Shown here: one piece after another, positions 8,687-20,309 of the stretch
How positions within the stretch are numbered: position 1 is the stretch's first letter
How the letters are laid out: every line of letters starts with the position of its first letter
NCBI GenBank assembly: GCA_900544255.1
Contig: UQUM01000009.1
Coordinates: 1-64,000, forward strand
DNA length: 64,000 nt
Source: an uncultured Sutterella sp.
GTDB taxonomy: Bacteria; Pseudomonadota; Gammaproteobacteria; Burkholderiales; Burkholderiaceae_F
Direction: 5' to 3'
Position numbers and translations under genes: made by a program
Notes under the pieces: model-generated
Told to the model about the DNA's origin: nothing
The model's input: only the letters and a program-made list of their open reading frames with translations
Database searches by the model: none

Positions 8687-9430
8687 GTGTTGGCTGCTGT
8701 TTGGGACGTGCTGGTGAATATGCACTGGGGCGCCGTGGCGCAGATTGTGATGATCGATATATTGTTGGGAGGCGACAATGCCGTCGTGATCGCGCTCGCC
8801 TGCCGCAATTTGCCGAAAGACCTGCGGATGAAGGGGGTTTTCTGGGGGACGACCGGGGCCATCGTTCTTCGCGTCATCCTCATTACCTGTGCGGTGCTGC
8901 TTCTGGATCTGCCGTTTTTGAAGGCGGCCGGCGCTATTTTGTTGCTCTGGATCGGGGTGAAGCTTCTGTTGCCTGAAGACGAGAATCCCGGCGAAGTGGA
9001 AGGCTCTTCGAAACTCTTGGGCGCCATCAAGACGATCATCGTTGCCGACTTCATCATGAGTCTTGATAACGTCATTGCCATCGCCGGTGCCGCGCAGCAG
9101 GCGCACGAAGATCATCAGACGCTTCTGGTGGTGTTCGGGCTTTTGGTGTCCGTCCCCTTCATTGTCTGCGGCAGTCAGATCATTCTGAAGTTTATTGACC
9201 GCTTCCCTGTCATCGTGTGGTTGGGCGGTGCGCTTTTGGGCTGGATCGCGGGCGGTATGATGGTGACCGACGGTTTCGTGGTGTCGCGTTGGCCCGAAGC
9301 GGCTGAATGGCACTATGCGGCGGGCATCGTCGGAGCGCTCATCGTGGTGGCGGTAGGTGGTTGGTTTGCCCGGCGGGCGAAGCAAAAAAAAGGACTGACG
9401 GGATCGAGCGGTACTGAAAACTTGCGATAA
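8687..9430 (+). CDS. TerC-family integral membrane protein
   Basis: This is a TerC/YkoY-type membrane protein of 247 residues. Members are linked to metal ion export, often Mn, sometimes in association with exoenzyme metalation. Conserved acidic motifs inside helices are visible: IDILLGGDNAVVIAL near residue 22 and ADFIMSLDNVIAIAG near 125. About seven hydrophobic segments follow the family pattern. I chose the GTG at 8687 because GGGAGA lies seven bases upstream; the ATG at 8633 would overlap the preceding terminator. The substrate is not shown by the sequence. Confidence 0.88.
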   Translation: MLAAVWDVLVNMHWGAVAQIVMIDILLGGDNAVVIALACRNLPKDLRMKGVFWGTTGAIVLRVILITCAVLLLDLPFLKAAGAILLLWIGVKLLLPEDENPGEVEGSSKLLGAIKTIIVADFIMSLDNVIAIAGAAQQAHEDHQTLLVVFGLLVSVPFIVCGSQIILKFIDRFPVIVWLGGALLGWIAGGMMVTDGFVVSRWPEAAEWHYAAGIVGALIVVAVGGWFARRAKQKKGLTGSSGTENLR

Positions 9431-9504
9431 GAACCCCGGCATTTTCTGATTAACTGAATTTTTTCAGTGACCCAAGTACGTCATAAAAAGGCTTCGCCTA
9501 TCCT

Positions 9505-9744
9505 TGATACAAGAGGCGTTAAATGAACGGAAGCGTAAGCACACGGCAGGTATCAGCGGTGAAAACCGTCTGCCCTGCCGGGCCGGTGAAGTGCATTCCC
9601 TTCGCGGAATAGCTCCGTTAAATCCCAGTGAAGCTGAGTCAGTGGCGGTTCGCAGACTCTTCGTTCGAAAGAGTGAGGATAAGGTGATCGCGTACGCTCA
9701 GAAGCTACTTGGCACCCGCGACTTTAGTCGTCGGGAGCTGTCAG
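9505..9744 (+). mobile_element. Remnant or non-autonomous IS605-type element (right end/reRNA-like)
   Basis: The 370-base gap between terC and gmhB holds a stretch with no credible protein but with a right-end hairpin, CCCGCGACTTTAGTCGTCGGG at 9715-9735 (read as CCCGCGACTT and AGTCGTCGGG), that closely matches both ends of the complete TnpB element at 20.2-21.7 kb. TTGAT occurs at 9504-9508, and the same pentamer precedes the complete element. The 9560-9714 part has several GC-rich hairpin-like repeats and resembles the 3' guide-RNA scaffold of tnpB elements. I infer a deletion derivative or a small passenger element. The left boundary is uncertain. Confidence 0.5.
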
Positions 9745-9800
9745 TATCGGCGGCGTTACTCTTTGCCGAGATGAGACCAGCCGCGGCAATGAGAATTTCA

Positions 9801-10370
9801 CTACGCCAAGCCGATGCTCTCTTGAGCTGCGGTTGCCAAGGATCGCGACACATGGGTGGCTTCCGGTACCTTTTCCGGTACCGCAACGGCATCGGTTCCC
9901 AGAAGTACTCGGGTGCCGATGCCGGCCGCGATTGCCGCCTTCATGTCGCCCCGTTTGTCGCCGAACATGAGGGACTTCGCCGGATCAATGTCGAGCGCTT
10001 CGCAAGCTTTAAGAATCATGCCGGGCGCGGGTTTTCGGCAGTCGCAGACACAGCGGTAGGTCTCTAATTTGGCTTCCGGGTGATGCGGGCAGAAGTAAAC
10101 GGCTGCCAACGGTGCACCGGCTTTCTTGAATTCTGCCTTCACGTAATCCATGAGGGTTTGGAAGTCGCCTTCCGTGTAGTAGCCGCGGCCGATGCCGGAC
10201 TGGTTCGTCACGATGACGAGCTGGTAACCGGCTTCAGCGTAGCGCGCCGCGGCCTTGAGCACGCCGGGAATCCATTGAAAGTCTTCCCGACGCGAGCAGT
10301 AGGCGGTATCGACGTTGATGACGCCGTCGCGATCCAAAAAGACCGCGCGGCGTGAGGACTGTGCCGTCAT
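9801..10370 (-). CDS. gmhB: D-glycero-beta-D-manno-heptose 1,7-bisphosphate 7-phosphatase
   Basis: GmhB removes the 7-phosphate from heptose bisphosphate on the way to ADP-heptose, the sugar of the LPS inner core. It is a HAD enzyme of 189 residues with FLDRDGVINVD as motif I, VTNQSGIGRG as motif II, a zinc loop CPHHPEAK...CVCDCRKP, and MFGDKRGDMKAAIAAG as motif IV. It is the last gene of the hldE-hldD-gmhB group, overlapping hldD by one base. Its 3' end lies near the IS605-type remnant. Confidence 0.96.
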   Translation of the reverse strand: MTAQSSRRAVFLDRDGVINVDTAYCSRREDFQWIPGVLKAAARYAEAGYQLVIVTNQSGIGRGYYTEGDFQTLMDYVKAEFKKAGAPLAAVYFCPHHPEAKLETYRCVCDCRKPAPGMILKACEALDIDPAKSLMFGDKRGDMKAAIAAGIGTRVLLGTDAVAVPEKVPEATHVSRSLATAAQESIGLA

Positions 10371-11365
10371 CAGGCGAGTACGCCGTCAGGGTAGGCGCCC
10401 ATGAGGTAGCGCATGTAATCGGCCGTCCCTTGCTGCACGGTGCGGAAGGGAACGTCGCAGCCGGCGTTTCGAAGCTGCGTGAGATCGGCCTGCGTGTAGG
10501 CTTGGTATTTGCCGACGAGCGCTTCGGGGAAGGGGATGTATTCGATAAGCCCCTTTTCCACGGCGGCGGCGAGCGTGAGATCCTGGCCGGTCAATGTATT
10601 GACGACCGTCAGCGCAATGTCGTTAAAGGGCTGAGCGCGACCCGTACCGCAGTTGTAGATGCCGGAAACGCCCGACTTCACGAAGTGCATGATGCAGTTC
10701 ACGACGTCTTCCACGTAGACGAAGTCGCGCATCTGGCAGCCGTTGCCGTAGCCGAGACACCCTTCAAAGAGTTTGACCTTGCCTTCTTTCTTAAACTGGA
10801 AGTACTGATGGAAGGCGACGGAAGCCATGCGGCCCTTGTGCTGTTCGTGCGGACCGTAGACGTTGAAGAAACGCATGCCGGCCGCGGGGGCGGAAAGCGT
10901 TGCCATGCGGCTGCGGAGCACCTGGTCAAAGAGGTACTTGGAGTAACCGTAGCAGTTCAAGGGGCCTTCGTTATTGACGTCTTCCACGAAAACGGTGCTT
11001 GCGCCGTAGGTGGCTGCGGATGACGCGTACACGAAGGGAATGCGCTGCTTTTGAGCCCAGGCGAACAAATCCAGGGTGTAGCGATAGTTGTTCTCCATGA
11101 TGTAACGGCCGTCCGTTTCCATCGTGTCCGAGCAGGCCCCCATGTGAATGATGGCTTCCGGAATCGGTGCCGAGCCGTTTCTCACGCGCGTGATGAAGTC
11201 GTTTTTGTCGAAGTAGTCGCTGATGCGGCACTTGGCAAGATTCTGGAATTTCTGCGCCTTGGTGAGATTGTCGACGGCGATGACGTCGTTGATGCCTTCG
11301 CGGTTGAGGTGCAGAACACAGTTGCAGCCGATGAAGCCTGCGGCTCCGGTCACAAGAATCGACAT
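10370..11365 (-). CDS. hldD: ADP-L-glycero-D-manno-heptose 6-epimerase
   Basis: HldD inverts carbon 6 of ADP-D,D-heptose to give ADP-L,D-heptose for LPS core assembly. This is a short-chain dehydrogenase-type protein of 331 residues with the NADP-binding [11 protein letters not shown] at the N-terminus, [11 protein letters not shown] around 114, and the catalytic Y-x3-K as YGYSKYLFD at about 138. [21 protein letters not shown] is the conserved family block. It abuts hldE and gmhB, so the three are one transcript. Confidence 0.97.
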   Translation of the reverse strand: MSILVTGAAGFIGCNCVLHLNREGINDVIAVDNLTKAQKFQNLAKCRISDYFDKNDFITRVRNGSAPIPEAIIHMGACSDTMETDGRYIMENNYRYTLDLFAWAQKQRIPFVYASSAATYGASTVFVEDVNNEGPLNCYGYSKYLFDQVLRSRMATLSAPAAGMRFFNVYGPHEQHKGRMASVAFHQYFQFKKEGKVKLFEGCLGYGNGCQMRDFVYVEDVVNCIMHFVKSGVSGIYNCGTGRAQPFNDIALTVVNTLTGQDLTLAAAVEKGLIEYIPFPEALVGKYQAYTQADLTQLRNAGCDVPFRTVQQGTADYMRYLMGAYPDGVLA

Positions 11366-12301
11366 TTAATTTCCTTTTCCAAAAAGTTCTTCATAGGTGA
11401 CGCTCGCCGTACCGAGCTTGCCGACGACGATGCCACCCGCCTGATTGGCGATGCGGACGGCTTCCTTCAAATCGAGCCCCGCGGCGATCATGGCGGCGGT
11501 GACGGCAATTGAGGTGTCGCCGGCGCCTGAGACGTCAAAGACTTCGCGCGCTTGCGCGGGGACGTTGAATTCGCCTTTGTCCGTGAAAAGCGTCATCCCT
11601 TCTTCGCTGCGGGTAAGCAACAGGGCGGTGAGATCAAGTTTCCGGCGCAGGTTCTGCGCTTTTTCGATCAATTCCGCTTCCGTTGTCCAGTTGCCGACGA
11701 CGAGCGCCAATTCCGCGCGGTTCGGCGTAATGAGGGTGGCGCCGCGATAGCGGCTGTAGTCGCTCCCTTTGGGGTCAATGAGCACGGGAACGCCGGCTTT
11801 TTTGGCGGCGGCGATCATGTGCACGATGTGATCCAGGCCGCCCTTGCCGTAGTCGGATAAAACGAGGGCGTCGAAATCCGCAATCTTGGCTTCGAAAGTG
11901 GCCATAAGGGCCGCCAGGACTTCGCCTGCGGGATGGTCTTCAAAGTCGATGCGCACCAACTGCTGACGCCGTGCGAGAACACGCAGTTTTACCGTGGTGC
12001 GCACGGAATTGTCGACGGCTGAGAGGTCGTCGATATGCGCGGCCGCAAGAAGCGACTGCAGGCTTTTTCCCGCGTCGTCGTTGCCGATGACGCTCATCAG
12101 AGTGGCGGAAGCGCCGAGTTCGGCAATGTTGAGCGCTACGTTGGCAGCGCCCCCCAGGCGGTCTTCGTTTTTGACGATGCGCACTACCGGTACCGGGGCT
12201 TCCGGAGAAATGCGGTTGGTGTCGCCGAACCAATAACGGTCGAGCATCGAATCGCCGACGACGAGAAGCCGTTTCCGGGCGAGTGTGGTCTTACTGATCA
12301 T
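11366..12301 (-). CDS. rfaE1: D-glycero-beta-D-manno-heptose-7-phosphate kinase (kinase-only HldE/RfaE1)
   Basis: The enzyme phosphorylates heptose 7-phosphate at C1. It is a ribokinase-type protein of 311 residues with LLVVGDSMLDRYWFG at the start, RLGGAANVALNIAELG as the sugar-binding block, VLIDPKGSDYSRYRGA, and the catalytic VFDVSGAGDTSIAV near the end. It ends after the kinase domain, so the adenylyltransferase half of bifunctional HldE must be encoded elsewhere as rfaE2. I start it at the ATG at 12301 (MISKTTLARKR); a longer frame upstream adds 69 residues unlike the family. First gene of the heptose unit. Confidence 0.93.
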   Translation of the reverse strand: MISKTTLARKRLLVVGDSMLDRYWFGDTNRISPEAPVPVVRIVKNEDRLGGAANVALNIAELGASATLMSVIGNDDAGKSLQSLLAAAHIDDLSAVDNSVRTTVKLRVLARRQQLVRIDFEDHPAGEVLAALMATFEAKIADFDALVLSDYGKGGLDHIVHMIAAAKKAGVPVLIDPKGSDYSRYRGATLITPNRAELALVVGNWTTEAELIEKAQNLRRKLDLTALLLTRSEEGMTLFTDKGEFNVPAQAREVFDVSGAGDTSIAVTAAMIAAGLDLKEAVRIANQAGGIVVGKLGTASVTYEELFGKGN

Positions 12302-12554
12302 CGTGAAATCCAAGGGCGGTAAAAACCGCGTTGCCGGGCATTTTAGCGGTTTAGGCGGAGGGGGCTTGGAAAGAAGCGACAAGGAAATTGCAAGTACCCG
12401 TTGCGGGCACCCAATGCGACAAGATTTTTCCGCTCTCCGGTTTTTTGCAACTTTAGCAAGTTGTGCCTGAAAAAACTTCAAACAATCTTCGCCGAATGAA
12501 AAACACAACCCTGTTAGAATTTCAAAACTTTTGAAACTTTAAGAAAGCCCTTTT

Positions 12555-13991
12555 GTGATAAGACGGCTTTCGTTACGAGCTATGACGGAAAAACAGTCTC
12601 ATCCCTTTTTGCGTGACACGTATGCGGGTCGTTCGGTGAAGTCGGCCTGCGGCATTACGATCGATATTGGTCGGCAGCGCCTCACGGCGAAGGATTTGAA
12701 GGGACTCTTCAAATTGGCTGAAGAAAAGGGTGTGTTGGAAGCAAACGCCAAGATGCGTTCCGGGGAAATCGTAAACGAGAGTGAACACCGGCCGGCGCTG
12801 CACACGGCCCTTCGTGACACGTCGGTTTCAGCCCCCTTTCATAAGGAAGTGACGGAGGCCTTGAACCACCTCTGCAACTTCGCCGAAGACGTGAGAAGCG
12901 GTCTTTTCTGCGGCTGCCGCGGGGACGCCATCACCGACATCATCAACATCGGTATCGGCGGGTCGGAAATGGGGCCGCGTGCCGTGTGGCATGCCCTTCG
13001 CTATGTGCAGCCCAGCATCCGTCTGCATTTCTTGTCGGCGGCCGACGGCGTTCTTTTTGATCGCATCGTAAGCGGGCTCAACCCCTTTAAGACGCTCGTC
13101 GTCGTTTCTTCCAAGAGTTTCGGTACCCGCGAAACCATGGTTAACGCCGCGGCGGTGGATCAGTGGCTGCTGGACGCCGGGATTACCGGCAAGGACCGCA
13201 ACCATCACATGGTCGTGGTGTCCGCCAAACGGGACGCCGCCGAGCAGATGAATCTGCCGGAAGCGAACCTTTTCCCGATTTGGGACTGGGTAGGCGGCCG
13301 TTTCTCCGTGTGGTCGAGCATCGGACTTCCTTGCGCCGTCGCGCTGGGGCCGGAAGTGTTCCGTCAGCTGTTGGCGGGAGCTCACGCAATGGACGCGCAC
13401 GTCGCAGACGCCCCGACGGAAGACAATTTGGCGCTTATTTTGGCGCTCTTAAGTTACCGCAACGCGCAGGAAGGCGTGGCAACGCACTGCTTCCTCCCGT
13501 ACGACGAACGGCTCCGGACGATGGTCTTCTGGCTGCAGCAGCTTGAGATGGAAAGTCTCGGGAAAAGCACCGCGATTGACGGCAGTCGCGTTGCCTGCCG
13601 CACCGGCCAGGGCGTCTGGGGCGGACACGGCAATGAATCGCAGCATTCGTTTTATCAGTGGTTGAGAGAAGGAACAGCCTCAAGTTCCGTGGATCTTTGC
13701 TGGTGCGAAAAGCCGGGACACCGTCACGCGGATCTTCATCGCGTCTTGATTGCGAACGCCAAGGCGCAGGCCGAAGCCTTGGTGACGCGCGATCCGACGG
13801 ACGAGTTCTCGAACGCCGTGACGACGATTTCGATTGATGAACTGACGCCTGCGCGTCTGGGAGCGCTGATGGCGCTTTACGAACACAAGACGACGATGCT
13901 GGGGACGCTCTTCGGGATCAATCCCTTTGATCAGCCCGGCGTTGAACTCGGCAAGAAACTGAGCCGCACGGCGGAAGCGGGGATTTTCTAA
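12555..13991 (+). CDS. pgi: Glucose-6-phosphate isomerase
   Basis: Pgi interconverts glucose 6-phosphate and fructose 6-phosphate. The 478-residue form (469 if the ATG at 12582 is used) is shorter than the roughly 550-residue E. coli enzyme. SIS-domain blocks are clear: IGIGGSEMGPRAV, VVSSKSFGTRETM, WVGGRFSVWSSIGLP and SQHSFYQWLREGT. In the block that reads WGEPGTNGQH in E. coli, this protein has WGGHGNESQH, so the usual catalytic-base glutamate position is glycine. The GTG at 12555 has AAGAAAG eight bases upstream; the ATG has a weaker site. It overlaps waaC by one base. Confidence 0.93.
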   Translation: MIRRLSLRAMTEKQSHPFLRDTYAGRSVKSACGITIDIGRQRLTAKDLKGLFKLAEEKGVLEANAKMRSGEIVNESEHRPALHTALRDTSVSAPFHKEVTEALNHLCNFAEDVRSGLFCGCRGDAITDIINIGIGGSEMGPRAVWHALRYVQPSIRLHFLSAADGVLFDRIVSGLNPFKTLVVVSSKSFGTRETMVNAAAVDQWLLDAGITGKDRNHHMVVVSAKRDAAEQMNLPEANLFPIWDWVGGRFSVWSSIGLPCAVALGPEVFRQLLAGAHAMDAHVADAPTEDNLALILALLSYRNAQEGVATHCFLPYDERLRTMVFWLQQLEMESLGKSTAIDGSRVACRTGQGVWGGHGNESQHSFYQWLREGTASSSVDLCWCEKPGHRHADLHRVLIANAKAQAEALVTRDPTDEFSNAVTTISIDELTPARLGALMALYEHKTTMLGTLFGINPFDQPGVELGKKLSRTAEAGIF

Positions 13992-14962
13992 TGCGCCGCA
14001 TCCTCATCATCAAATCAAGCTCCATGGGGGACGTCGTTCACGCACTTCCCGTGGCTTACGACATCAAACAGGCGCTTCCCGACTCCCGCATCGACTGGGT
14101 GGTGGAAGAGGCGTTTGCGGACATCGTGGAACTGAGTCCGTGGATCGACGGCAAGATCGTGACGGCGTTCCGCCGTTGGCGCAAACACCCGCTGTCGGCT
14201 GAAACCCGCGCGGAAGTCGCACGGGTGAAAAAAGCGCTTCGGGAAAACCGCTACGACTTGGTGATCGACCTGCAGGGCTTGGTGCGATCCGCACTGGTGG
14301 CCCGTTGGTGCGGGGTGAAGTCCGTGGGTTACTCCCGCGATACGATCCGGGAACCCCTGGCGAGTTTCTTTTATACGGAAACGAAGCGGGTGCCTGAGAG
14401 TTTGACGCCCGTGAAGCGCTACCGCACGATGGCGTCCGTTTGTCTGGGGTACGACATTGACGCGGATCACCCGATTTACGGGTTGAAGGCAAAACCTCTT
14501 GCCACTCGTCCTGCCGAAGGCGATTACGCCGTCATGGCCGTCAATACGAGCCGAGAAGAAAAGCTCTGGGCCAGAGACCGCTGGATTCAGACGACGCAAG
14601 CTCTCGTGAAAGCCGGCATTACCCCCGTCTTTGTGTGGGGGAGCGCTGCGGAAGAAGAACGCGTGAGGACGCTTGCCGACTTAGTGCCGGGCACCGTGGT
14701 GGCGCCCCATATGACGCTCCCCGAGATTGCGTCGGTTCTGAAGGCGTCCGTGGGGTTGATCGGGGTGGATACAGGGATTTCCCATTTGGCGGCGGCGTTG
14801 GCGGTTCCGGCTGTGGGCATTATCGTCGGGACGAGCGCGCAACTCTTTCGTTTGGTGGGGGAAGGCGCCTGTACGACGGTGGGAGACAAGGGCGTTGTGC
14901 CGACCTCTTCGGAAGTATTGACGGCTTTCGCAAGTGTGACCGGCATTAAGGTGACGCCGTGA
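13991..14962 (+). CDS. waaC: Lipopolysaccharide heptosyltransferase I
   Basis: WaaC transfers the first heptose from ADP-heptose to Kdo in the LPS inner core, at the cytoplasmic face of the inner membrane. The 323-residue GT9 protein opens with RILIIKSSSMGDVVHALPVA, carries YDLVIDLQGLVRSALVAR at about 93-110, and has the nucleotide-sugar site GVDTGISHLAAALAVPAVGI at about 258-277. It sits between pgi and waaA with one- and four-base overlaps, so translation is probably coupled. Confidence 0.96.
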   Translation: MRRILIIKSSSMGDVVHALPVAYDIKQALPDSRIDWVVEEAFADIVELSPWIDGKIVTAFRRWRKHPLSAETRAEVARVKKALRENRYDLVIDLQGLVRSALVARWCGVKSVGYSRDTIREPLASFFYTETKRVPESLTPVKRYRTMASVCLGYDIDADHPIYGLKAKPLATRPAEGDYAVMAVNTSREEKLWARDRWIQTTQALVKAGITPVFVWGSAAEEERVRTLADLVPGTVVAPHMTLPEIASVLKASVGLIGVDTGISHLAAALAVPAVGIIVGTSAQLFRLVGEGACTTVGDKGVVPTSSEVLTAFASVTGIKVTP

Positions 14963-16253
14963 AATGGATGACGCCGGGGCTCTATTGCCTCGTGACGCGG
15001 TGCGCGGTGCCGCTTGCGAAGCTCTACCTCAGAAAACGCGCCAAAAAGCAGCCGGACTACCTTTTGCATTGGGATGAACGGTTTGCCGAAACGGCGTATC
15101 CCGCACCTTGCGCGCCGCGACTTTGGGTGCATGCGGTGAGCGTCGGCGAAACGAATGCGGCGGCGCCCTTGATTGAGGCGTTGATGAAGCGGTTCGATCG
15201 GGCAGAGCTTCTTTTGACGTGCATGACCCCGACGGGGCGGGATGCCGGACGGAAAATCGTCGGGCGCTATCCCGGACGCGCCGTGCAGTGTTACCTCCCG
15301 TACGACGTACCGGAGTTTGTAGAAAAATTTTTGGAGGAAACCCGTCCGACGATGGGGATACTCATGGAAACGGAGGTCTGGCCCAACCTCATTGCGGCGG
15401 CGAAAGCGCGCGGCATTCCGATGGTACTTGCCAACGCCCGCGAGTCGCAGAAGAGTTCGGATAAAGCCGAAGGTTTTGACCGGGTGATGCGACCGGCGTT
15501 TGCGGCTTTTGATGCCGTTTTGGCACAAAGTGAGGCGGATGCGGCGCGCCTTATCCACCGCGGTGCCCGTAAAGACGTGGTGACGGTGGCGGGGTCGCTT
15601 AAGTTTGACGTTCCCGTCAATGCCGCAGCTCAGGCAACGGCAGCGGTTTTTAAGGCGCAACGCTTGAATCCCGTCGTGTTGATCGCGAGTACCCGCGACG
15701 GGGAAGAAGCGATGTTTGCACCGCTTTTAAAGCGTTTTCAGGGGAAGGCCGCGGTGCTTTTGGTGCCGCGCCATCCGCAGCGCTTTAATGACGTAGCGGA
15801 GCTCCTCGCAAAAGAAAACGTGTCCTTTGTGTGCCGCAGTGCTTATGCGGCTCCTACCGACATTCCGACGGACGCCGCCGTGATTTTGGGCGACAGTATG
15901 GGGGAAATGGCGTTTTACTGCGCCGCGGCGGATGTGACCCTGATGGGGGGAAGTTTCGGCAACACCGGGTGCCAGAATCTGATTGAACCTGCGGCGGCGG
16001 GATCCCCGGTGATTTTGGGGCCGTCCGTCTACAACTTCGCAAAGATTTCCGAAGACGCCGTTGCTATGGGCGCGGCGTTACCGACGACGAATGCCGCAGA
16101 GGGCGTCACGGCGGCGCTGCGGTTGATTGATGACGCGCAGGAGCTGCGTCGGCGGCACGAGGCGGCCCTTGCCTTTGCCCGGCGCTACACGGGAGCCGCC
16201 GCCGTGATGAGCGACGTTTGTGCGCGGCTGTGGTCTGAAAGCGGAGACCCAAA

Positions 16254-16257
<4 letters not shown>
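14959..16257 (+). CDS. waaA: 3-deoxy-D-manno-octulosonic acid (Kdo) transferase
   Basis: WaaA adds Kdo residues from CMP-Kdo to lipid A precursors. The 432-residue GT30/GT-B protein has an N-terminal membrane-associated segment, the LWVHAVSVGETNAAAPLIEAL block with its catalytic glutamate, METEVWPNLIAAAKARGIPM, and the C-terminal VTLMGGSFGNTGCQNLIEPA nucleotide-sugar site. It overlaps waaC and thiD by four bases each. Whether it is mono- or bifunctional cannot be read from the sequence. Confidence 0.96.
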
Positions 16258-18670
<2,413 letters not shown>

Positions 18671-18674
18671 CGAA

Positions 18675-18710
18675 AAAGCCCGTGCGGATCGGTTCCGAAC
18701 GGGCTTTATT
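18675..18710 (+). terminator. Terminator after murA
   Basis: AAAGCCCGT and ACGGGCTTT form a 9-bp stem followed by a short T-rich tract (TATTTG). It lies five bases after the murA stop. Confidence 0.75.
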
Positions 18711-18712
18711 TG

Positions 18713-18750
18713 CAAAAGGCGGCGGTTTTTTGAACGCGGCCGCCTTTTTG
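18713..18750 (-). terminator. Terminator between murA and trmB
   Basis: AAAAGGCGGC and GCCGCCTTTTT form a stem with A and T runs on opposite sides, so it can act in both directions. It lies eleven bases beyond the trmB stop. Confidence 0.7.
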
Positions 18751-18760
18751 CTGCGCAGGA

Positions 18761-19483
18761 CTATTTCTTCAAATACACCAAGTCCCACACGCCGTATCCC
18801 AAGCGTTCGCCGCGGGCCTGGAATTTGGTGCAGGGGCGTTCTGTGAGGGGGTTCGCCATTACGGGGGAGAAGCCTTCCGGATGAGCGTTCACGAGTTTCG
18901 CTTCCCCGTTTAAGACTTCGAGCATCTGCTCGGCGTAGTTTTCCCAGTCGGTGGCGCAGTGAATGTAGCCGCCCATGGCGAGTTTGTCGGCAAGCACCGT
19001 GACGAAGTCCGGGCGCACGAGGCGGCGCTTGTGGTGGCGGGCTTTGCGCCAGGGATCGGGAAAGAAGATATGGATGCCGGACAACGTTCCGTCCGGAATC
19101 ATGTCGCGCACGACTTCCATCGCGTCGTGGCGGCAGATGCGCACGTTCGTGAGCCCCTTTTCTTCGAGAAGTTTACTTAAGGCACCGACGCCCGCCGCGA
19201 AAACTTCGCAGCCCAAGAAATCCACTTCCGGGTGTGCTTCGGCGATTGCCGCCGTCGTTTCCCCCATGCCGCAACCGATTTCCAGAACGAGCGGCGCTTT
19301 GCGGCCGAAGGCTTTTTCGGCGTCAAAGGGCTTGACTTCATAAACGGCTTCGTATTTGGGAAAGAGATCGTCAAGCGCACGTTCCTGGGCGGCGGAAATA
19401 TGGCCGCGGCGCAGCACGAAGCTGCGGATGTGACGGTGCTTGAGGGCTTCAATTTCTTCGGGCGTAAGCGTTTCGGAAGACAT
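18761..19483 (-). CDS. trmB: tRNA (guanine-N7-)-methyltransferase
   Basis: TrmB methylates G46 in the variable loop of tRNAs. The 240-residue protein has the SAM-binding [17 protein letters not shown] at about 68, [14 protein letters not shown], the family signature [19 protein letters not shown] at about 144, and [11 protein letters not shown]. The N-terminal 40 residues include [19 protein letters not shown], normal for the family. It is alone on the minus strand next to the tRNA-Gly gene. Confidence 0.97.
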   Translation of the reverse strand: MSSETLTPEEIEALKHRHIRSFVLRRGHISAAQERALDDLFPKYEAVYEVKPFDAEKAFGRKAPLVLEIGCGMGETTAAIAEAHPEVDFLGCEVFAAGVGALSKLLEEKGLTNVRICRHDAMEVVRDMIPDGTLSGIHIFFPDPWRKARHHKRRLVRPDFVTVLADKLAMGGYIHCATDWENYAEQMLEVLNGEAKLVNAHPEGFSPVMANPLTERPCTKFQARGERLGYGVWDLVYLKK

Positions 19484-19554
19484 GAGAAGAATTTCCGGCT
19501 GGCAGATACAAAAAAACGAACCGTTTGAATGAAACGATCCGTCGACAGGGAAAG

Positions 19555-19628
19555 TGGAGCGGGCGAAGGGAATCGAACCCTCGTATAAAGCTTGGGAAGC
19601 TTTCGTTCTGCCATTGAACTACGCCCGC
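19555..19628 (-). tRNA. tRNA-Gly (CCC)
   Basis: The minus-strand gene starts GCGGGCGTAGTTCAATGG and ends with an encoded CCA, 74 bases. GCGGGCG pairs with CGCCCGC. The anticodon stem AAAGC/GCTTT encloses TTCCCAA, so the anticodon is CCC. The T arm contains GTTCGATTC. It is upstream of trmB on the same strand. Confidence 0.95.
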
Positions 19629-19865
19629 AGACCGCTTTGAGAGCGGAGATTATGCCCGAAGTGAGAAAAAATTTCCAATACGAAAGCCGTCATGGTGACC
19701 GAAACCAGGGTTATCAGGCCGAATGAAAACTCGGATTAATGGGGAAAATGCGTTAAGATTTCGAACTTACTTTTGTTTTTCTTCGATTTTCCGCGTCCAG
19801 AGGTTCTCCGTGCGGTGTTTTTGTCAATCGGCGTTTGCGTTCTCAGGTCTTTTTAAGACCGGGTT

Positions 19866-20204
19866 GGTGTCGTTTGAGGACTCAGCGGCGAAGAAACACC
19901 AGGCGCTCACGTCGGATATTCGTTTGGAACATCTGCAGATTTATTCGGATACCACGAAGATGCAGCAGGTTGTTACCAATATTCAGAGCAACGCCGTGAA
20001 ATACACGCCCGACGGCGGCACGATCTCAATCACTGTGACGGAACACCCCGTTCGGGAAGCAGGAAAAACGGCCGTCGTCTGCGTGATCCGAGATACTGGC
20101 ATCGGGATTTCCAAGGCGTTCCTGCTGCACATCTTCGATCAGTTTGAACGGGAACACAACACGACGTCCACCGGCATTGAAGGCAGTGGTCTCGGCATGT
20201 TGAT
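19866..20204 (+). pseudogene. Hybrid sensor histidine kinase, 5' fragment (HATPase part)
   Basis: About 110 codons match the ATP-binding domain of a hybrid sensor kinase: KKHQALTSDIRLEHLQIYSD, MQQVVTNIQSNAVKYTPDGG (N box), VIRDTGIGISKAF (G1 box) and IEGSGLGM (G2 box). The sensor, HAMP and His-phosphorylation parts are missing upstream, and no proper start is visible. The frame is then broken right after GSGLGM by the TnpB element. The matching C-terminal piece resumes at 21720. The gene is dead in two ways, by 5' truncation and by insertion. Confidence 0.85.
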
Positions 20205-20309
20205 AGAAACGTCGGCGCAAACCTGCGACTTCAGTCGCGGGTCAAGCCGACCAGGCTTCGAAGAAGCCTCCTACTGTAAAATCTCCAGCATGTGAACGGA
20301 GCATGTTCC

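Noticed and set aside
9504..10067. 187-codon open frame covering the IS605-like remnant and part of gmhB
   Set aside because: It runs antisense into the well-supported gmhB, and the first part is hairpin-rich non-coding sequence. No protein family is recognised.
14587..15660. 357-codon open frame on the minus strand
   Set aside because: Opposite waaC and waaA, low complexity, no recognisable motif; a GC-driven shadow.
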